Assembly: GCA_964428355.1 (NCBI GenBank)
Contig: CAYRYU010000009.1
Location: 57,183-121,182 of the forward strand
DNA from: CAYRYU01 sp964428355
GTDB lineage: Bacteria > Muiribacteriota > Ozemobacteria > Ozemobacterales > Ozemobacteraceae
DNA: 64,000 nucleotides
Direction of reading: 5' to 3'
The translations under genes and the position numbers were made by a program. Position 1 is the stretch's first letter, and every line of letters begins with the position of its first letter. This document shows positions 58,172-64,000 of this stretch, piece after piece. Under the pieces are notes generated by a model. It worked only from the letters and a program-made list of their open reading frames with translations, was not told the DNA's origin and searched no databases.

Positions 58172-60474
58172 TCACTCCTTTCCAGCACCGTTTTTCGCAA
58201 GCCCCTCGGACAGCCGGCGAAGGTTCTCCCTCGCGGAGGCATCGCCGGGAAACCATTCAACCTCGTCCCTGAACGCGCCCATGGCTTCCCTGACCCGCCT
58301 GAGCCCAAGAAGGACGATGCCGAGGTTGTTCCTGATACCGGGCTGCCCGGGATCGAGACGGATCGCCTCCAGATAGCTCTCACACGCTTCCTCCTTCCGC
58401 CCGAGCTCAACAAGACATTCCGCCATCGCGACATGGACGAAGCTGTCTGGAAGCCACGCCAGGGAAAGCCGGAAGGACTCCACGGCTTTTTCCCAAAGGC
58501 CCCGTTCCTGGAAGAACATCCCCCGGACACGGTGGATGTAGTTCCAGGCATCCCGCTCCAAGCGATGGGAGGATGTGGAGGGAGACGGAAAAAGATCCGG
58601 GAACCGCGATTTCCACTCATCATCTGCCTGCAACACCTGAGCCTGTGTCGTGGGAAAAGTTGCAATGAGGAAAAGGCCACCCCACGGAAGAGCATGCGAA
58701 GCAAGGCCCGGCTCTTTCCAGGGAACCTCAACGAAAACCGGCCAGCTCGCCGCCTGTTCGAGAGAAATCGGCGGGACCCGGAATCTCTGGTACTCCCTGC
58801 GGGAAATGGGATCGAGAAGGTGACGGTTCACTGGAAGACCCACCTTTTCGAACTGGGATCCGTCCTTTCCAGCCTCCCATTGCAGGCCCAGCCACCGTTT
58901 GGAGGCCGGTTCCACGACGTACCTCCGATAGACGAGGAGGCTCTGGGCATTGTCGTTCGCGACGAACACGAGGGCTTTTTCGGGCAGAACGTCCCAATAG
59001 GCCCGGAGACATTTCTCCGTTCCGGAGAAGTCCGTGAGGCTTTGCCCGGAGACATTGTCCCAGACCCGCAGGAAACCCGCGATCGCAAGCAGGATCAAGA
59101 GCCCCGTCGCGATTCGGGGATGCTTCTCCTCCCGCGAAATCCATTGCCAAAGGAAACCCGCTCCGATACCGGCAACAATGCCCGATACCTNNNNNNNNNN
59201 NNNNNNNNNNNNNNNNNNNNNNNNNNNNNNNNNNNNNNNNNNNNNNNNNNNNNNNNNNNNNNNNNNNNNNNNNNNNNNNNNNNNNNNNNNGAAATCCATT
59301 GCCAAAGGAAACCCGCTCCGATACCGGCAACAATGCCCGATACCTGGTAGATCGGAAGGTGGAAATCCTGGACCCCGTAGGACCGAAGGTAGTACAGATG
59401 CAGGTTCTGCTGTTTGAGGTGACCCGTGAAAAGGATCAGCGCGTAAGGGAAGGAGACCGAGGCGAGCAATCCCAAGACCCTTTTCCCTCGGAAAACAAGC
59501 GTGAAAAGCCCTCCCAGCGAAAGCAGAAGAACCGGAAAACCCAACTGGCCGAGAAAATCGTAACTCGAGACCCATTCCTCCAGGAACCCCGCTGGAACCT
59601 CGGAAAGAGGCCTGAACGACCAGCGCTGCCGCAGAAAGGCATCGATGAAGGACCGGAAAGAATCCACGTGTGTCTGGTCCATGAATGGGCTGGCGGCATG
59701 GCGAAGTGGAAGATAAAGGAACACCAGCAGTCCGAGGCCAAGTCCAACCAGGAAGGAGAACACGGCAGAACCGAGACTGCATGAAACGCCACGGGGACCA
59801 TCTTTCCTCAGGAAGGGATAGAATAGGAACGGGAGAAGGGCAACCAGTCCGACTTGGCTGGGATGGTTCCCGAAAGCGAGGGCGATTAGCAGGCCGATGA
59901 TGAAAAACCGTCCCCGAGAAACGCGTTGGGATGCAAGTCCTGATACTCCGAACGGAAGGGAAATGACCAGTATCAGGGAAATGAACAAGGTCAGAAGGGT
60001 ATACTGCTCAGTGGTAAAGCACATTTCCAGAAAAATCGGGGACCCCAGGATCCCCAACCCGCCGATCGAACCTGCCAGAACAGCAATGAACCAGGGAAGC
60101 CTGACCAGAAGGCGGGAAGCCGCAAGGACGAAAAGTATCGAGAGACCCCCGGTCAGCGCCCCGTTGACTGCCGAAAAATGGTTCGTTGCGGCTCCGGGGT
60201 CGGAAATCCCGAAAAAGCCGAGCAGGCGGAGGAAGGCTCCTGCCAGCAGGCAGTAGGTCGGCGCCCCGGGAGGATGGGGGATTCCGAAATCCGAGGCACA
60301 GACGGCGAACTCGTAACTGTCATGGAATGTAGCCGAGGGAGCGACGTTCCGGGATAGCCAGGAGCCCAGGACGATGGTTCCGAGGACCCACACGAGAAGC
60401 CGAACCCAACGTCTAAAGGCTCGGGAAACTCCCGGGGGGGTTCCCGGGGCAGGAGTTTCGGCAAGCTCCGCCAC
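58172..60474 (-). CDS. DUF2723 glycosyltransferase-like membrane protein with C-terminal TPR (interrupted by a false gap)
   Basis: The frame from GTG 60474 runs to the N block at 59191-59290, and a second frame continues to the stop at 58172. Removing the 100 Ns and one of the two 55-base duplicates beside them (155 bases) restores one frame of 715 residues, so the gene is intact. The N-terminal half has about ten membrane helices and the DUF2723 signature HDSYEFAVCASDFGIPHPPG, which carries the Asp/Glu and HPPG motif of protein O-mannosyltransferase-like (TMEM260-type) enzymes. A soluble domain with three or four TPRs (ERGLWEKAVESFRLSLAWLP, GRKEEACESYLEAIRLDPG) ends it. Probably transfers a sugar to exported protein; inferred. 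Confidence 0.82.
59136..59345. other. Assembly gap: 100 Ns between two identical 55-base copies
   Basis: 59136-59190 and 59291-59345 are identical over all 55 bases, with 100 Ns (59191-59290) between them. This is the signature of two contigs ending in the same k-mer and joined with a nominal gap, not a biological repeat. Confidence 0.92.
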
Positions 60475-60831
60475 TCAGGATTTGAGCTTAAGAAGCCCTT
60501 CCTCGATGGTAGCGACTGGCTGGGCCACCTGGAAAATCCCCATCAGGCTGAAAACCCGGTTCTGATAGGCCGGAAGAGCGGCAAGAAGAAGCTTCCCCTG
60601 AAACTCTTCGCTGATCTTGACTCCCATATCGAGGAGTGCGGAAGCCCCAAGACTGTTGACATTGGTACAGCCCGAGAAGTCCAGAACGAAGCCATTCTTC
60701 CCCTTTTGGTGAAAACCCTCTATGGCAGAGTCGATTCGGGTTGCCGCATCCTCGTCGAGATACCCCTTGAGGATGATTACGGGAACCCCATCTCGTTCCT
60801 GTGTCTGTATTTCGAACGTTGCCTCTTCCAT
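60475..60831 (-). CDS. STAS-domain anti-anti-sigma factor-like protein
   Basis: 118 residues, a single STAS domain. IILKGYLDEDAATRIDSAI and FVLDFSGCTNVNSLGASALLD match the family. The normally phosphorylated serine is S60 (in N-S-L-G, where SpoIIAA/RsbV have D-S-S/T-G). It would bind or release an anti-sigma partner depending on phosphorylation; no kinase is nearby. Its stop abuts the GTG of the DUF2723 gene. Confidence 0.88.
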   Translation of the reverse strand: MEEATFEIQTQERDGVPVIILKGYLDEDAATRIDSAIEGFHQKGKNGFVLDFSGCTNVNSLGASALLDMGVKISEEFQGKLLLAALPAYQNRVFSLMGIFQVAQPVATIEEGLLKLKS

Positions 60832-60845
60832 GCTTCCCGAAAGGG

Positions 60846-60874
60846 ATTATAGTCCAAATCCTCCCGTCAAGCAA
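60846..60874 (-). promoter_or_regulatory. Promoter of the STAS-DUF2723-ywbE unit
   Basis: Minus strand: TTGCTT (60874-60869), 17 bases, TATAAT (60851-60846), a perfect -10 box. The start codon is 14 bases downstream, so the leader is very short. The remainder of 60875-61116 shows nothing I can support. Confidence 0.65.
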
Positions 60875-61116
60875 ACCTTTCGGGACAGCGTCAGGGTGGA
60901 TACGTAACGAAAGGGACCTGTGAAAACCTGTTTCCGTGTTGGACCCGCGGCTCGGTCCTCCTGCTCATTTTGGGGTAGAACGGAAAGGAAACGATCACTC
61001 CGCAGCTCCCTGGCAACGTCCATGCATTTCTTTCCGGCGGGATCCCTTCGCCCGGGATAGTTCCGCGGGAAATCCCTTTTGTATTTCCATCTCGGGGAGG
61101 TGTGTTTCGTTTCCGC

Positions 61117-63252
61117 TCAGGAAGATTTTTTCATCGTCAGGGAAATGCGCTTTCGGTCGGTGTCGACTTCAAGAACCCGAACCAGCACTTTCTGCCCCAC
61201 CTTGACGACTTCGGAAGGGTCGCGGACGAAACGATCAGCAAGTTGGCTGATGTGGACAAGTCCGTCCTGGTGGACCCCGACGTCGACGAATGCCCCGAAC
61301 TTGGTGACGTTGGTGACGATCCCGGGGAGCTCCTGGCCTTTCTTCAGATCCTCGAGTTTGTGGACGCCATCAGCGAAGGCGAATACCTCGTACTGCGCGC
61401 GCGGGTCGCGACCTGGTTTGGCGAGCTCGTTCCGGATGTCCTGAAGCGTAGGCATCCCGACGTTTTCCGACACATACTTTTCCAGGACGATTCCCTTTCG
61501 CTTCCCCTCGGATGTGATCAGTTCATTGACAGTGCAACCCTGGTCAATGGCCATTTTTTCGACGATGGCGTAGCTTTCGGGATGAACCGCACTTGCATCC
61601 AGCGGGTTCTTCGAGTTCCGGAGTCTCAGGAATCCTGCGGCCTGCTCGAAGGCTTTCGGGCCGAGACGTGGGACCTTCCGGAGGTCCTTGCGGCCGGAAA
61701 AGGGACCGTTTTCGTTTCGGAAGCTTACAATGTTTCGCGCCAACTGGGGACCAAGGCCGGAAACATACTGCAGCAGCTGAGAACTGGCAGTATTCACCTC
61801 GACCCCGACCGCGTTGACACAGCTGATGACGACATCGTCGAGACTCTGCCGAAGCAGCGTCTGGTCGACATCGTGCTGATACTGGCCCACACCGATCGCC
61901 TTGGGATCGATCTTGACCAGCTCCGCGAGAGGGTCCATCAACCTCCGGCCGATGGAAACCGCCCCCCGGACGGTAACATCCCGGTCGGGAAACTCCTCGC
62001 GAGCGACCTCGGAAGCGGAGTAAACGGAGGCTCCGCTCTCGTTCACGGAAACGATGGGGATCGAAGTCGGGAGACCGAGCCCCCGGACGAAAGCTTCGGT
62101 TTCACGACCACCGGTTCCGTTTCCGATCGCGATCGCCTCTATCCGGAACCGGGAGACCAGCTCTCTCACGATTCGACCGGCCTCTTCGACCTGCCTTTCG
62201 GATTGGGTGGGGAAGATCGTGACATTCTCCATGAGTTTCCCCTGCGGATCGAGGCAGACCACCTTGCATCCTGTCCGGAACCCAGGGTCGATTGCCAGAA
62301 CCGCCTTCTGTCCGAGGGCGGCGGCCATGAGCAGCTCGCGCAGATTCCCGGCGAAGACCGCGATCGCCTCCTGGTCCACCTTTTTCTTGACCTCGTTCCG
62401 GATCTCGGTTTCCATCGAAGGCTCGAGAAGTCTCCCGTAACCGTCAGCAATGGCCTCCACGAGCTGTCGGGCAATCGAAGGTTGTTTCACATACTTCCGG
62501 CCGATTATCGCCAGGGCGGCCTCCTCGGGAGGTCGGATCTTGAGCCTGAGGATTCCTTCGGCCTCCCCTCTGAACATCGCCAGGATACGGTGTCCGGCCG
62601 CCCGGGCCAGTCTTTCCTGCCACTGGAAATAGTCCCGGAACTTCGAGCCCTCCGTTTCCTTGTCCTTGATCAGAGTGGACGCGATTATCCCCTCCTTCCA
62701 GAACAACTCGCGAAGCATTCCCCTGATCGGGGCATCCTCGCTGACGGTTTCGGCAACTATATCCCGGGCACCCGCGAGGGCATCCTCCACCGAAGCAACA
62801 CCTTTTTCGGGATCGATGAAGGCGGCGGCCTCCTTCTCGAGTTCCTGGGTGGAGAAGTTCCGCAGGACCGATTCGGCGAGAGGAAGCAGGCCTCGTTCTC
62901 GCGCTATCTGACCGCGTGTACGGCGCTTCGGCCGGAAAGGCAGGTACAGGTCCTCCAGTTCGGTCATGGTGGGGGCCCGAAGGATTTTCTCCTTCAGGTC
63001 AGGATCCAGCAGGCCCCGCTCTTCCAGCGACCCGAGAATGGCTTCCCGCCTTTTGTCGAGCTCGACCAGTTGGGCGGACCGATCCCGGATTCCCTGGATG
63101 GCGACCTCATCGAGGCTCCCGGTCCTTTCCTTCCGGTACCGGGCAATGAAAGGAACCGTCGCCCCCTCTTCGAGAAGCTCCAGAGCGGCTCGAACTCCGC
63201 TTTCCCGGAGGTCCAGTTCCCCCGCGATCTTCCTTACATGTTCCTCATTCAT
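61117..63252 (-). CDS. tex: Tex-family RNA-binding transcription accessory protein
   Basis: 711 residues, a normal Tex. The N-terminal helix-turn-helix/central domain has VPFIARYRKERTGSLDE, the family hallmark. The YqgF-like domain has AIDPGFRTGCKVVCLD and the IAIGNGTGGRETE segment. The helix-hairpin-helix part includes VNTASSQLLQYVSGLGPQLA. The C-terminal S1 domain (about residues 630-700, GIVTNVTKFGAFVDVGVHQDGLVHIS) binds RNA. A cytosolic RNA-associated protein that affects transcription and stress survival. It is complete, and its neighbours on both sides are read in the same direction. Confidence 0.96.
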   Translation of the reverse strand: MNEEHVRKIAGELDLRESGVRAALELLEEGATVPFIARYRKERTGSLDEVAIQGIRDRSAQLVELDKRREAILGSLEERGLLDPDLKEKILRAPTMTELEDLYLPFRPKRRTRGQIARERGLLPLAESVLRNFSTQELEKEAAAFIDPEKGVASVEDALAGARDIVAETVSEDAPIRGMLRELFWKEGIIASTLIKDKETEGSKFRDYFQWQERLARAAGHRILAMFRGEAEGILRLKIRPPEEAALAIIGRKYVKQPSIARQLVEAIADGYGRLLEPSMETEIRNEVKKKVDQEAIAVFAGNLRELLMAAALGQKAVLAIDPGFRTGCKVVCLDPQGKLMENVTIFPTQSERQVEEAGRIVRELVSRFRIEAIAIGNGTGGRETEAFVRGLGLPTSIPIVSVNESGASVYSASEVAREEFPDRDVTVRGAVSIGRRLMDPLAELVKIDPKAIGVGQYQHDVDQTLLRQSLDDVVISCVNAVGVEVNTASSQLLQYVSGLGPQLARNIVSFRNENGPFSGRKDLRKVPRLGPKAFEQAAGFLRLRNSKNPLDASAVHPESYAIVEKMAIDQGCTVNELITSEGKRKGIVLEKYVSENVGMPTLQDIRNELAKPGRDPRAQYEVFAFADGVHKLEDLKKGQELPGIVTNVTKFGAFVDVGVHQDGLVHISQLADRFVRDPSEVVKVGQKVLVRVLEVDTDRKRISLTMKKSS

Positions 63253-63307
63253 CGGATGCCATCCTGCCAGACCGAAGTTCCAGAGGGATTTGCACCGGAA
63301 AAGGCAA

Positions 63308-64000
63308 TCATTTTACAAGTCTCCTGTACATGCATCTTCGTGCGAACCATACCGCCCCGACCAGCCAGACCGGCAGCACAACAAGAACAGGAGCTTTCAG
63401 AGGAAAGCCCAGGGTCAGGGTCCGGAACAGGGAAACCACCGACGTCAGCGGAAGGCACCAGGCAACCCATTGTCCCGCAACGGGAAGCTGCTCGAGCGGG
63501 AAGAACACCCCGCAAAAAAGCAGCATGGGAAAGATCAGGAGAAATTGCGGATAGGAGAGCTCATCGATCGAAGCGGAGCGCGCGGCTGAAAGCATCCCCA
63601 TCCCGGCGAAAAGGAAACCGCAAACGAACGCGAATGGCAAGGCGGCCAATGCACCCCAGGCGCTGAAGTCTCCCACCATCCACCCGATCAGGAGAACCGC
63701 CGAGGCCGAGAAGGTCGCTTTTGACGAGTCCCAGATCAGTTCAGCCCAAAGGATCTCTGACAAAGTGATCGGAGTCATCCCGATGGCCTGGTAGATCTTC
63801 TGGTAGTACATCCGGACGAAGCTTCCGTAAGCCGACTCGAAAAACGCCTGGAACATGATCGTCTGGCCGGCGATCCCGGCGAATATGAATTGCCGGTAGG
63901 TTACCGAAATACCGTCGGTCTTGAGCACCCCTATTAGTGCCCCCACCCCGAATCCGAAGGAAAGCAGGTAGAGAACCGGCTCCACGAATGTGGTCGTGAT
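63308..64000 (-). CDS. ABC-2 type transporter permease, 5' end beyond the window
   Basis: 231 residues are visible and the frame stays open to base 64000 (ITTTF before VEPVLYLLSFGFG), so the start lies outside. Six membrane helices of the ABC-2/NodJ family: TFVEPVLYLLSFG, GIAGQTIMFQAFFES, MTPITLSEILWAEL, FSASAVLLIGW, then PQFLLIFPMLLFCGVFFP and LPLTSVVSLFRTL near the end. It exports drugs, polysaccharides or lipids together with an ATPase subunit, which is probably the gene before it, outside the window. Confidence 0.85.
   Translation of the reverse strand: MTTTFVEPVLYLLSFGFGVGALIGVLKTDGISVTYRQFIFAGIAGQTIMFQAFFESAYGSFVRMYYQKIYQAIGMTPITLSEILWAELIWDSSKATFSASAVLLIGWMVGDFSAWGALAALPFAFVCGFLFAGMGMLSAARSASIDELSYPQFLLIFPMLLFCGVFFPLEQLPVAGQWVAWCLPLTSVVSLFRTLTLGFPLKAPVLVVLPVWLVGAVWFARRCMYRRLVK

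Noticed and set aside
59136..59345. A 55-bp direct repeat as a biological duplication
   Set aside because: Exact identity, a length equal to a common assembly k-mer and exactly 100 Ns between the copies point to scaffolding; removing it restores the reading frame.
58172..60474. Frameshifted pseudogene of a DUF2723 protein
   Set aside because: The apparent frame change is fully explained by the 155 artificial bases.
61102..63666. A long open frame (over 850 codons) on the plus strand opposite tex
   Set aside because: It mirrors tex codon by codon, a usual effect of GC-rich codon use; it has no recognisable domains and tex is a clear, complete gene.

Overview
The window is a 64-kb piece of a GC-rich (about 60% by eye), densely coded bacterial chromosome, apparently a metagenome scaffold: it contains two blocks of exactly 100 Ns, and one of them sits between two copies of the same 55 bases. 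There are 55 supported protein genes and no rRNA, tRNA, CRISPR array or transposase. The gene set suggests an uncultivated, probably anaerobic, two-membrane bacterium. It has a bacterial V-type ATPase of the E-DUF2764-A-B-D-I-K type, a ferredoxin-dependent 2-oxoacid oxidoreductase, many type II/IV pseudopilins, secretin-like N-domains, a YjbH-like barrel protein and several very large Ig-like or beta-propeller surface lipoproteins. Candidatus Riflebacteria/Ozemobacteria would fit, but that is an inference from gene content and was not tested.

Layout. 1-6.1 kb: the 3' end of a giant PPC/Ig-like/RCC1 surface protein, two small secreted proteins and a PLP decarboxylase. 6.2-13.6 kb: the V-ATPase operon, with a clear promoter and terminator and a rotor subunit carrying Na+-ligand residues. 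13.7-20.0 kb: glmM, a TPR lipoprotein, a GspI/J/K-like pseudopilin trio, an FG-GAP propeller protein and a TPR protein. 20.2-26.1 kb: an orphan protein, an isochorismatase-fold protein with Ser replacing the nucleophilic Cys, a P-loop ATPase, a four-subunit VOR/KOR complex with a second gamma subunit, and rsfS. 26.4-27.1 kb: rsmE.

27.2-38.5 kb (minus strand): pseudopilin operon 2 (H-like, very long J-like, K-like with a lectin-like tail), a TruC-like pseudouridine synthase, a 1250-residue lipoprotein with an embedded thioredoxin domain, an orphan membrane protein, a YjbH-like barrel and an SdiA-regulated-like propeller. 38.6-41.7 kb: two unknown membrane proteins and a GAF-GAF-GGDEF cyclase. 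41.9-45.4 kb (minus): two tandem paralogues built from secretin N0/N1-like domains without a secretin pore. 45.6-52.9 kb: mtaB, a zinc-ribbon protein, a YihY-family protein, a double PilZ protein and a large lipoprotein.

52.9-57.8 kb (minus): pseudopilin operon 3, a paralogous copy of operon 2 with an added B12-binding radical SAM gene. 58.0-64.0 kb (minus): ywbE, a DUF2723-TPR glycosyltransferase-like protein interrupted by an artificial gap, a STAS protein, tex and an ABC-2 permease cut by the window end.

How it fits together. Much of the window concerns the cell envelope: three pseudopilin sets, secretin-like periplasmic modules, c-di-GMP synthesis and PilZ receptors, and large adhesin-like lipoproteins. 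A dispersed palindromic repeat (core GGGGACATGAGAATCTTTT and its complement) sits at gene ends, and some copies supply stop codons or terminator hairpins. Three transcription units start with a promoter whose -10 box lies only 5-6 nt before the ATG. These look leaderless, and two of them are the paralogous pseudopilin operons.
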